6,390 bases of DNA from Thermodesulfovibrionales bacterium (GTDB lineage Bacteria > Nitrospirota > Thermodesulfovibrionia > Thermodesulfovibrionales > Dissulfurispiraceae). Positions 1 through 5,375 of this stretch are shown here, one piece after another. The stretch spans positions 1-6,390 of the forward strand of contig JAJOKM010000101.1 in the NCBI GenBank assembly GCA_021129835.1. Reading direction: 5' to 3'. The first letter of the stretch is position 1; each line of letters starts with the position of its first letter. A program made the translations under genes and the position numbers. Under the pieces are notes generated by a model. The model was not told the origin of the DNA. It saw only the letters and a program-made list of their open reading frames with translations, and made no database searches.

Positions 1-50
1 GGGCGTGGCAATCCCGCCCAGATTGCTTCACTTCGTTCGCAATGACAAGC
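1..50. repeat. REP-like extragenic palindromic element (possibly cut by the window edge)
   Basis: Two small inverted repeats lie side by side. GGGCG (1-5) pairs with CGCCC (15-19), and ATTGC (22-26) pairs with GCAAT (39-43). Read on the minus strand, the second half resembles the widespread 'GTCATTGCGA...GAAGCAATC' intergenic repeat of many environmental bacteria. That resemblance is from memory and was not searched. The element may extend left of the window. Its function is unknown; it is typical intergenic filler rather than a gene. Confidence 0.6.
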
Positions 51-74
51 GAAGAGCAATAACAAAAAAGTATT

Positions 75-165
75 GTAACTATTCAGGTCTCCCTTTCAGA
101 AAAGGATATGTTTTTTACTCATCCCCACTTTAGAAAAGAGGGAGACCTGAACAATTACTTTTTTT
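75..165. repeat. Interrupted inverted repeat with flanking A and T tracts; possible bidirectional terminator
   Basis: Positions 82-94 (TTCAGGTCTCCCT) are the exact reverse complement of 139-151. Pairing continues outward with two mismatches to 75/158. An A tract (64-69) lies just left and a T tract (159-165) just right, so a transcript from either strand would carry a stem followed by U residues. The 44-nt middle is long for a simple terminator, but it has its own hairpins: CCTTT/AAAGG at 92-105, and GGAT..G (104-110) with CATCC (120-124). It could be a bidirectional terminator for an unseen upstream gene or a small non-autonomous mobile repeat. The sequence alone does not decide. Confidence 0.6.
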
Positions 166-200
166 GTGTATTTTTATATGGGGCAATGATACCGCTATAT

Positions 201-254
201 ACGGTTCACGGTTTACGGTTAAAGAAACTGGAAACCGTAAACTGGAAACCGTCT
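201..254. repeat. Patch of 7-bp-periodic short tandem repeats forming an inverted repeat
   Basis: Three consecutive 7-mers ACGGTTC, ACGGTTT and ACGGTTA fill 201-221. From 227 to 254 the 7-mers ACTGGAA, ACCGTAA, ACTGGAA and ACCGTCT follow, so the second half is an imperfect 14-bp duplication. The two halves are partly complementary: GTTTACGGTT (211-220) pairs exactly with 233-242. No coding potential was recognised. Similar 7-bp periodicity recurs at three places inside hypF in this window. Confidence 0.7.
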
Positions 255-451
255 TTATGAGGCAATTCGGGTGATTGCATTATTATGGGCAAATATATTA
301 AAATCTTTTATTGAAGAGGTGTAAATTCTTCGCTCTCATCCGGAAAGACTTCAACCTTGTTAAGCAAAGACTCATAAACTTTGGCGAAACATGGCCCAGC
401 CATGCTTGCCCACATGAGATAAAAAAGAGCCATAAAATCTGTGCTTGGCCG
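255..451. other. Non-coding stretch with no recognised gene
   Basis: The only open reading frame of any length here (311-514) has no good ribosome-binding site and no recognisable family. Its C-terminal third is a translation of the REP-like hairpin at 452-505. A small perfect hairpin, CATGG (390-394) with CCATG (400-404), is present but has no T tract after it. I see no tRNA-like cloverleaf or recognisable RNA gene. Confidence 0.5.
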
Positions 452-505
452 GTGCCGCCTGCCTATGCGTTGCACGCAGACAGGTGGGCACGGCGGACAG
501 GCAAT
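452..505. repeat. REP-like GC-rich imperfect hairpin
   Basis: This is a GC-rich island in AT-rich DNA. GTGCC (452-456) pairs with GGCAC (487-491), CCTG (458-461) with CAGG (481-484), and TGCGT (466-470) with ACGCA (474-478), giving about 14 paired bases around a TGC loop. A GC-rich tail (492-505) repeats parts of the left arm in complement. It looks like an extragenic palindrome of the REP class inserted just upstream of the rpsP control region. It is not followed by a T tract, so a terminator is unlikely. Confidence 0.55.
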
Positions 506-509
506 CAGG

Positions 510-515
510 TATAAT
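510..515 (+). promoter_or_regulatory. Possible -10 box for the rpsP operon
   Basis: TATAAT at 510-515 matches the sigma-70 -10 consensus exactly. The best -35 candidate, TGGGCA (485-490), has four of six consensus bases but a long 19-bp spacer and lies inside the REP-like hairpin. A start near 522 would give a leader of about 20 nt. No better promoter was found upstream, but in AT-rich DNA a TATAAT can occur by chance. Confidence 0.35.
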
Positions 516-526
516 TAAGTATTATA

Positions 527-538
527 TAAGGAGGTGAT
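527..538 (+). promoter_or_regulatory. Unusually complete Shine-Dalgarno sequence of rpsP
   Basis: TAAGGAGGTGAT matches the full anti-Shine-Dalgarno tail of bacterial 16S rRNA over 12 nt. It decides the rpsP start: the GGAGG core ends at 534, eight bases before TTG at 543. The upstream in-frame GTG at 534 lies inside the SD itself and cannot be the start. Confidence 0.8.
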
Positions 539-542
539 TTGC

Positions 543-794
543 TTGGTAAAGATTAGATTGACAAGGATGGGGGCCCATAAAAGACCATTTTATAGAATTA
601 TAGTAGCGGACTCACGGGCAAGGAGAGATGGCCCGTTTATAGAGATCATGGGAACCTATGATCCAAAGAAAGAACCGTCTGAAATAAAAGTCAATTCAGA
701 ACGGGTTAGATATTGGATCGAACGTGGCGCACAACCAACAGATATCGTTAAAAAGCTTTTACGAAGGTTTGAAATGCAAAACGCCAGAACATAA
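543..794 (+). CDS. rpsP: 30S ribosomal protein bS16
   Basis: Encodes bS16, an 83-residue protein of the 30S subunit that binds 16S rRNA and helps assembly of the 5' and central domains. The N-terminus, MVKIRLTRMG followed by RPFYRIIVADSR, is the signature of the family; the GTYDP and ERVRYWIERGAQPTD segments follow in the usual order. The length matches the family (about 80-90). The TTG start at 543 is chosen because it gives the canonical MVKIRL start and sits 8 nt after a near-perfect SD; a longer GTG frame from 534 would overlap that SD. It is the first gene of the translation operon, with khpA 27 bp downstream. Confidence 0.97.
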   Translation: MVKIRLTRMGAHKRPFYRIIVADSRARRDGPFIEIMGTYDPKKEPSEIKVNSERVRYWIERGAQPTDIVKKLLRRFEMQNART

Positions 795-821
795 ACACTG
801 CATTCTTATAGAGGTGGAGCG

Positions 822-1052
822 ATGAAGACACTAATTGAGATGATGGCTAAAGCACTCGTCGATATGCCTGATGAGGTAAAGGTTTCTGAGGTTGAAGGAA
901 AAAGGACAACTGTTTACGAGCTCAGGGTATCTTCTGGAGATCTCGGTAAAGTTATAGGCAAACAAGGGAAGACTGCTCGCGCAATGAGAACTATACTGGG
1001 TGCTGCAGGTACAAAGTTAAATAAACGTTGCGTCCTTGAGATATTAGAATAA
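822..1052 (+). CDS. khpA: KH-domain RNA-binding protein KhpA
   Basis: A 76-residue single KH-domain protein. The RNA-binding GxxG loop is visible as GKQG in 'LGKVIGKQGKTARAMRTIL', and the C-terminal strand 'KRCVLEILE' completes the small KH fold. In Firmicutes, KhpA pairs with KhpB/Jag as a global RNA-binding protein affecting cell division and sRNA or mRNA fate; this particular copy's role is inferred. GAGGTGG (811-817) supports the ATG at 822. Position between rpsP and the rimM/trmD region is its conserved location across many phyla. The gene is followed by a terminator-like hairpin instead of rimM. Confidence 0.93.
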   Translation: MKTLIEMMAKALVDMPDEVKVSEVEGKRTTVYELRVSSGDLGKVIGKQGKTARAMRTILGAAGTKLNKRCVLEILE

Positions 1053-1077
1053 AAATCTACTAATAGGTAGTTCAGGG

Positions 1078-1104
1078 GGGCGTTTATCCTAAACGCCCTT
1101 TATT
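1078..1104 (+). terminator. Rho-independent terminator or attenuator between khpA and trmD
   Basis: GGGCGTTTA (1078-1086) and TAAACGCCC (1090-1098) form a perfect 9-bp stem with a TCC loop, followed by TTTATTTATTAT. This fits an intrinsic terminator with a somewhat interrupted U tract. It would end rpsP-khpA messages, or let only part of transcription continue into trmD-rplS-rnhB. The stem ends 12 nt before the trmD ATG, so on read-through mRNA it also sits where a ribosome-binding site would be. Whether it terminates fully or partly cannot be read from the sequence. Confidence 0.75.
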
Positions 1105-1110
1105 TATTAT

Positions 1111-1857
1111 ATGACAATAGGATTTGATGTAATTACTATCTTTCCTGAGATATTTCATGCCTACCTCAGCGAGAGCATACTTAAAAGGGCTATGCAGAAC
1201 GAGTTTCTTGATGTAAAGGTCTATAATCTCAGGGATTTTACGACGGACAGGCACAAGACTGTTGATGACTATCCATACGGTGGTGGTGCAGGGATGGTTA
1301 TGAAGGCAGAGCCTATATATAATGCAGTGCAGGCAATAAAGACAGATGCATTGGAAAGACTGATTGTGATGCTAAGCCCGCAAGGAAAGAGATATAACCA
1401 GACAATGGCAGAGACCATGTCTCAAGAAAAGAGGAGAATACTCTTTATTTGCGGCAGATATGAGGGTATAGATGAGCGGGTGCGGGAATGTGTCGTTGAT
1501 GAAGAGATCTCTGTTGGGGATTATGTTTTGACTGGCGGAGAATTAGCTGCTTTGGTTATAATAGATAGCATTACACGATTAATACCGGGCGTGTTGGGCA
1601 GTAAAGAGTCTACAAAGGAAGAGTCATTTTCGTGGGGAATTCTTGATTATCCTCATTATACAAGACCACCCAAGTTTAATGAAATAAAGGTTCCTGATGT
1701 CTTGCTCTCTGGAAATCACAAAGAGATATCGAAATGGAGGAGAAGGGAAGCGATAAAAAGGACATTACTGAAGAGACCAGACCTTATTGAAGAGTCTAAA
1801 TTAGACCGAGATGATTATGATATATTGGATGAACTTCGCCGGTGCAGTCTTGGCTAA
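1111..1857 (+). CDS. trmD: tRNA (guanine-N1)-methyltransferase TrmD
   Basis: Methylates N1 of G37 next to the anticodon of a tRNA subset, using S-adenosylmethionine, and so prevents +1 frameshifting; usually essential. The 248 residues match the family length. SPOUT trefoil-knot motifs are in order: YPYGGGAGMVMK (54-65), LSPQG (88-92), CGRYEGIDERV (114-124) and SVGDYVLTGGE (134-144). Arg156 in the TRLIPGVLG segment and Asp179 in LDYPHYTRP match the catalytic residues known in the E. coli enzyme (R154, D169). The ATG at 1111 gives the expected N-terminus (FDVITIFPEIF), but no Shine-Dalgarno precedes it, only AU-rich sequence after the terminator-like hairpin. rimM, normally just upstream, is absent. 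Confidence 0.97.
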   Translation: MTIGFDVITIFPEIFHAYLSESILKRAMQNEFLDVKVYNLRDFTTDRHKTVDDYPYGGGAGMVMKAEPIYNAVQAIKTDALERLIVMLSPQGKRYNQTMAETMSQEKRRILFICGRYEGIDERVRECVVDEEISVGDYVLTGGELAALVIIDSITRLIPGVLGSKESTKEESFSWGILDYPHYTRPPKFNEIKVPDVLLSGNHKEISKWRRREAIKRTLLKRPDLIEESKLDRDDYDILDELRRCSLG

Positions 1858-1894
1858 AAATATATATAATCAGGTGGAGTCCATTGCAAGAGGC

Positions 1895-1924
1895 ATGATG
1901 AATACTATATTAGGAGGAGAGTGA
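1895..1924 (+). other. Possible 8- or 9-codon mini-ORF overlapping the rplS start
   Basis: ATG codons at 1895 (10 codons with stop) and 1898 open a tiny frame, (M)MNTILGGE, that runs through the rplS Shine-Dalgarno. It stops with TGA at 1922-1924, sharing bases with the rplS ATG in a TGATG overlap. AGGTGGAG (1872-1879) lies upstream but about 15 nt away, which is too far for strong initiation. It could couple translation into rplS, or be chance. No conservation can be judged here. Confidence 0.2.
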
Positions 1925-2283
1925 TGAGTTTGATACAACCGATAGAAGAGGGCTATAAACGAGAGCTAACAGACTTCAATGTAGGAGATACTGTCAAGGT
2001 ATATATCAAGGTTGTGGAAGGAGATAAAGAGAGACTCCAGCCCTTTGAGGGGATTGTAATTTCACGCAAAGGAGGAGGCATAAGAGAGACCTTTATGGTG
2101 AGAAAAATATCCTTTGGTATTGGCGTTGAAAGAATATTCCCTCTTCATTCACCATCCATAAACAAAATAGAAGTATTAAAACAAGGTGTCGTAAGGAGGG
2201 CAAAATTGTATTACTTAAGAGACAGGAAGGGTAAAAAGGCAAAGGTTAAAGAGAAGAGAAGGACGACAGTGGCAAAAACTTAG
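1924..2283 (+). CDS. rplS: 50S ribosomal protein bL19
   Basis: bL19 sits at the 30S-50S interface of the large subunit. The 119-residue product is close to the usual 110-120 and contains the family core: 'FNVGDTVKVYIKV', 'RLQPFEGIVISRKGGGIRETFMVRKIS', 'GVERIFPLHSPSI' and 'RRAKLYYLRDRKGKKAKVKE', ending in a basic tail. AGGAGG (1912-1917) lies 6 nt before ATG 1924 but only 3 nt before the alternative GTG 1921, so the ATG is preferred. The gene follows trmD by 66 bp and abuts rnhB, the classical order. Confidence 0.97.
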   Translation: MSLIQPIEEGYKRELTDFNVGDTVKVYIKVVEGDKERLQPFEGIVISRKGGGIRETFMVRKISFGIGVERIFPLHSPSINKIEVLKQGVVRRAKLYYLRDRKGKKAKVKEKRRTTVAKT

Positions 2284-2287
2284 AGCA

Positions 2288-2923
2288 ATGAATCTCTACG
2301 AATATGACGAATCCATAAAAAGAGACGGGGCTAAAGTAATTGCGGGTATGGATGAAGCAGGCAGGGGGCCATTAGCCGGTCCTGTAGTGGCGGCGGTGGT
2401 AGTTCTGGATGAAGGTTTTCGGATAAATAACATAAGAGACTCAAAGAAGGTGCCAGAGAAAGAGAGGGAGCAACTCTTCTGCGAGATATTACTTAGTGAT
2501 GCCACTATCGGAATCAGTATTGTCGATGAAGAGGAGATTGATAGGCTTAATATACTCGAAGCTACCAGATTGGCGATGCATAATGCGATAATTGATTTAA
2601 CGAAGGATACAGCAAACATGCCTGATATAATCCTTATTGATGCCCTTAATATTCCGTCCATTAAAATAAGACAGGCGTCAATAATAAAAGGTGATACCAA
2701 AAGCGCTTCAATTGCATCTGCCTCGATCGTTGCAAAGGTCGTGAGAGATAAAATAATGATTAAGTATCACTCTAAATATCCGCAATACGATTTTGATAAG
2801 CATAAGGGCTACGCAACTAAGGCACATCTTGATAAAATAAGAAAATATGGTCCATCTCCGATACACAGAAAAAGTTTTCGGAAGGTAAGAGATTTAGCGC
2901 TGCCTTTTAGTGAGAGGTTATAG
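2288..2923 (+). CDS. rnhB: Ribonuclease HII
   Basis: Cuts the RNA strand of RNA-DNA hybrids and starts removal of single ribonucleotides misincorporated in DNA; a cytoplasmic, metal-dependent enzyme. The 211 residues match the family. The metal-binding set is visible: Asp22 and Glu23 in MDEAGRGPLAGPV, Asp118 in LIDAL and Asp136 in IKGD, corresponding to D18, E19, D107 and D124 of the Thermotoga enzyme. The C-terminal YPQYDFDKHKGYATKAH and GPSPIHRKSF segments are also typical. The start lies 4 bp after the rplS stop with only a weak SD, so translational coupling to rplS is likely. This is its conserved place behind rplS. Confidence 0.96.
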   Translation: MNLYEYDESIKRDGAKVIAGMDEAGRGPLAGPVVAAVVVLDEGFRINNIRDSKKVPEKEREQLFCEILLSDATIGISIVDEEEIDRLNILEATRLAMHNAIIDLTKDTANMPDIILIDALNIPSIKIRQASIIKGDTKSASIASASIVAKVVRDKIMIKYHSKYPQYDFDKHKGYATKAHLDKIRKYGPSPIHRKSFRKVRDLALPFSERL

Positions 2924-2962
2924 ATCAGGAATTGACGAGTTGATATAGCCAAAAGAGGTTAC

Positions 2963-5362
2963 ATGTCGTGTCTTTACATAGCAGTGAAGGGCGTTGTTCA
3001 GGGTGTTGGCTTTAGACCATTCGTATATAATCTTGCCCGAAGTCTTGCCATTAAGGGCTATGTAGCAAACACTTCAGATGGCGTAATTATTGAGATAGAA
3101 GGTAGCCGCTCCTCTGAATTTACCAGATCACTCCGCGATAAATGTCCACCGCTTGCCAGAATAGATTACATTAAGATCGAAGAATTATCCACTAAGTGTT
3201 ATGAAGATTTTAAAATCTACGATAGCGCTGATGACGAAGGCTTTACTCTCATCTCTCCTGACATTTCTGTCTGTGATGCCTGTCTGAAGGAGTTATTTGA
3301 CCCGTCTGACAGGCGTTATCTTTATCCGTTCATCAACTGCATAAACTGCGGCCCTAGGTATTCCATCACCAATAAGGTCCCTTATGACAGGCAAAATACG
3401 ACTATGTCAGTATTTAATATGTGCAGTCAATGCCTCGAGGAGTATAATGATCCAGCAAATCGCAGGTTTCATGCCCAGCCAAATGCATGCCATGAGTGTG
3501 GGCCACAGGTAGAGTTCATAGTTCGCAATCCAGAGATTGGAGTTAGCGGAAATAAAGATCCAATAGAAGCAGCCATAAAACTGCTGAAAGAGGATGCTAT
3601 TGCTGCCGTTAAAGGACTTGGTGGTTTTCATCTTTGTTGTGATGCTACAAATGAAGGATCGGTTAAAAAATTAAGGAAGAGAAAGAGACACAGCAATAAA
3701 CCTTTTGCCCTCATGGCGCCTGATATAGGGACCATCAGGCAATTCTGCGAGGTTTCAGAGGCAGAGGTAAAATTGCTACAAGATAGACGCCGACCGATAG
3801 TGCTTCTGAAAAGGGCAGGCAGAGGCAAAAGGCTTCCTGATGAAATTGCACTAAATAATAAATATCTTGGCTTTATGCTCCCTTATACTCCGCTCCACTA
3901 CTTGTTATTTTTACATCCTAGACGTCAGGCCAATTTTAGCGCCCTCGTCATGACAAGCGGAAATCTCGCTGGAGAGCCGATAGTTGTTAATAACGATGAG
4001 TCATTATCGAGACTTTCGGCTATTGCAGATATATTTCTCCTGCACAATAGGGATATCTTTATGAGGGTAGATGATTCGGTATTAAGGGCAGGGAGTGGAG
4101 CCGAAAGTTTCCACGCATCACTTCCCACTTTCCAGTTTATTAGGAGGTCCCGTGGATTTGCTCCTGAACCGACTAAATTAAAAGATGACGGCCCTGATGT
4201 TCTGGGTTGCGGGGCAGACATTAAGAATACATTTACTATCACGAAAGGCGATTATGCCATATCCAGTCAGCACATCGGTGATATGGAGAATATCGAGACT
4301 ATCCATTTTTTCGAGGAGGCCCTTAATAACCTGAAGCAGGTTTACAGAGCGAATCCAGTTGCCATTGCTTATGATTTACATCCTGGATATCTGTCCACAC
4401 AATGGGCATTATCTCAAAGTCAGAGGTCAGGAGCGAAGATAGAACTCCACGGTATTCAACACCACCATGCCCATATAGCATCTGTTATGGCCGAAAAAGG
4501 ATTGAAGAGTAGAGTTATTGGTGTTGCCTTTGACGGCACAGGATATGGCACAGATGGAAATCTCTGGGGCGGTGAATTTCTTGTGTGTGACTTAAAAGGC
4601 TTCGTGAGGGCTGCGCATCTCAAGTATATTCCATTGCCTGGTGGTAAGATGTCTATAAAGGAGTGCTGGCGGACGTCAGTCAGTTATGTGATCAACTCTG
4701 TAGTTAGTTCGGAACTTGGGGCTCGGAGTTCTGGAGGAGGAGAATCATATAATATCGAAAAGGTCTGGGAATATCTCGATTCTACCGGATTTGTGGAAAA
4801 ATACGGCCGGAGTAAAATCGAAAATATATTAAGGCTCATTAATAAAAAGCAATTTTCTCCTCTTTCATCAAGCGCTGGCAGACTCTTTGATGCGGTATCA
4901 GCGATTACAGGAATATGTGATAAAAATACCTTTGAAGGCGAGGCTGCCATAGAGCTTTCGCAGTTTACAGTTAACAGTTCGCATCCGCATAGTCTGTATC
5001 CATATGAAATCTTAGATATGGAAACCAGGTTGCCAATGATTGTGGACTTCTCGAAGACGATTCTGCAGATACTTGAGGCCGTGAGACAGAATGAAGATAA
5101 AGGAGTGATTGCTGTTAGATTTCATGATACATTAGTTGATGCAGTAGCGGTGGTAGTTACTCATATCAGCCATAAATACGGGGTAAAAAGAGTTATACTG
5201 AGTGGTGGAGTGTTTCAGAACCCATACCTTTTAGAAAATGTACTTGCTCGGCTCTTATCAGATGGTTTTGAGGTCTATACCAATGAGGAAGTTCCCTGCA
5301 ACGATGGGGGTATATCTCTGGGGCAGGCGTATATAGTTAGAGAGAGATTGAAGAATAGTTAA
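2963..5362 (+). CDS. hypF: Carbamoyltransferase HypF, [NiFe]-hydrogenase maturation
   Basis: Converts carbamoyl phosphate with ATP to a carbamoyl adenylate and passes the carbamoyl group to the C-terminal Cys of HypE, the source of the CN ligands of the [NiFe] site. All domains are present in order: acylphosphatase (1-90, with GVVQGVGFRPF, Arg18 and Asn36); paired zinc fingers (C104/C107, C126/C129, C154/C157, C176/C179); a YrdC-like domain (about 197-395, KGLGGFHL, KPFALM, TSGN); and a Kae1-like domain (410-795, HHHAHIASVMAE, DGTGYGTDG, SAGRLFDA, LSGGVFQN, NDGGISLGQA). The 799 residues fit the family (about 750-820). AGAGG (2954-2958) precedes ATG 2963. No other hyp or hydrogenase gene is nearby. 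Three stretches (376-392, 581-591, 667-673) coincide with 7-bp-periodic repeats and look like in-frame insertions. Confidence 0.96.
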   Translation: MSCLYIAVKGVVQGVGFRPFVYNLARSLAIKGYVANTSDGVIIEIEGSRSSEFTRSLRDKCPPLARIDYIKIEELSTKCYEDFKIYDSADDEGFTLISPDISVCDACLKELFDPSDRRYLYPFINCINCGPRYSITNKVPYDRQNTTMSVFNMCSQCLEEYNDPANRRFHAQPNACHECGPQVEFIVRNPEIGVSGNKDPIEAAIKLLKEDAIAAVKGLGGFHLCCDATNEGSVKKLRKRKRHSNKPFALMAPDIGTIRQFCEVSEAEVKLLQDRRRPIVLLKRAGRGKRLPDEIALNNKYLGFMLPYTPLHYLLFLHPRRQANFSALVMTSGNLAGEPIVVNNDESLSRLSAIADIFLLHNRDIFMRVDDSVLRAGSGAESFHASLPTFQFIRRSRGFAPEPTKLKDDGPDVLGCGADIKNTFTITKGDYAISSQHIGDMENIETIHFFEEALNNLKQVYRANPVAIAYDLHPGYLSTQWALSQSQRSGAKIELHGIQHHHAHIASVMAEKGLKSRVIGVAFDGTGYGTDGNLWGGEFLVCDLKGFVRAAHLKYIPLPGGKMSIKECWRTSVSYVINSVVSSELGARSSGGGESYNIEKVWEYLDSTGFVEKYGRSKIENILRLINKKQFSPLSSSAGRLFDAVSAITGICDKNTFEGEAAIELSQFTVNSSHPHSLYPYEILDMETRLPMIVDFSKTILQILEAVRQNEDKGVIAVRFHDTLVDAVAVVVTHISHKYGVKRVILSGGVFQNPYLLENVLARLLSDGFEVYTNEEVPCNDGGISLGQAYIVRERLKNS
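4088..4138. repeat. 7-bp-periodic repeat inside hypF, YrdC-like domain
   Basis: Read on the minus strand from about 4134 down, the sequence falls into 7-mers CTGGAAA, GTGGGAA, GTGATGC and GTGGAAA. They encode roughly AESFHASLPTFQ within residues 376-392, between the conserved DDSVLR and FIRRSRGFAPEP motifs. From memory, other HypF proteins have a shorter link there, so this is a probable in-frame insertion of some 9 or more residues. The CTGGAAA unit resembles the intergenic ACTGGAA units at 227-247. Confidence 0.45.
4703..4737. repeat. 7-bp-periodic repeat inside hypF, Kae1-like domain
   Basis: Consecutive related 7-mers TTAGTTC, GGAACTT, GGGGCTC and GGAGTTC occupy 4704-4731 and encode part of the low-complexity stretch VSSELGARSSGGGES (581-595). 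This lies in a linker between ECWRTSVSYV and the helix YNIEKVWEYL, a region of variable length in HypF. The composition (Ser/Gly-rich) and periodicity differ from the flanking sequence. An in-frame insertion is inferred. Confidence 0.5.
4961..4981. repeat. Three tandem 7-mers inside hypF
   Basis: Exactly three 7-bp units, CAGTTTA, CAGTTAA and CAGTTCG, fill these 21 bases and encode seven residues, QFTVNSS (667-673). They follow directly after the conserved FEGEAAIELS motif, where family members vary in length. Each unit differs only in its last two bases, the same pattern as the ACGGTT-led units at 201-221. Confidence 0.6.
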
Positions 5363-5375
5363 AAGGAAGCACAAT

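Noticed and set aside
1..254. A CRISPR array
   Set aside because: The repeats are 7-mers or single palindromes, without the regular 25-40 bp repeat and unique spacer pattern.
255..451. A structured RNA such as SRP RNA or a tRNA near the translation operon
   Set aside because: No SRP-like GNRA-containing apical stem, no tRNA cloverleaf and no CCA-end pattern could be found by eye.
311..514. A 67-codon plus-strand frame upstream of rpsP
   Set aside because: No family resemblance and no suitable SD; its C-terminal third is a translation of the REP-like hairpin at 452-505, so it is most likely a chance frame.
534..542. An earlier GTG start for rpsP
   Set aside because: The GTG lies inside the Shine-Dalgarno; TTG at 543 gives the canonical MVKIRL N-terminus with ideal spacing.
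1036..1064. A promoter for trmD at the end of khpA (TTGAGA, 17 bp, ACTAAT)
   Set aside because: The -10 matches only four of six and lacks the key first bases; too weak to annotate, though it would explain expression beyond the hairpin.
2296..2700. Long minus-strand frame opposite rnhB, and similar ones opposite hypF
   Set aside because: They lie wholly within strongly supported genes on the other strand, have no SD and no recognisable product.
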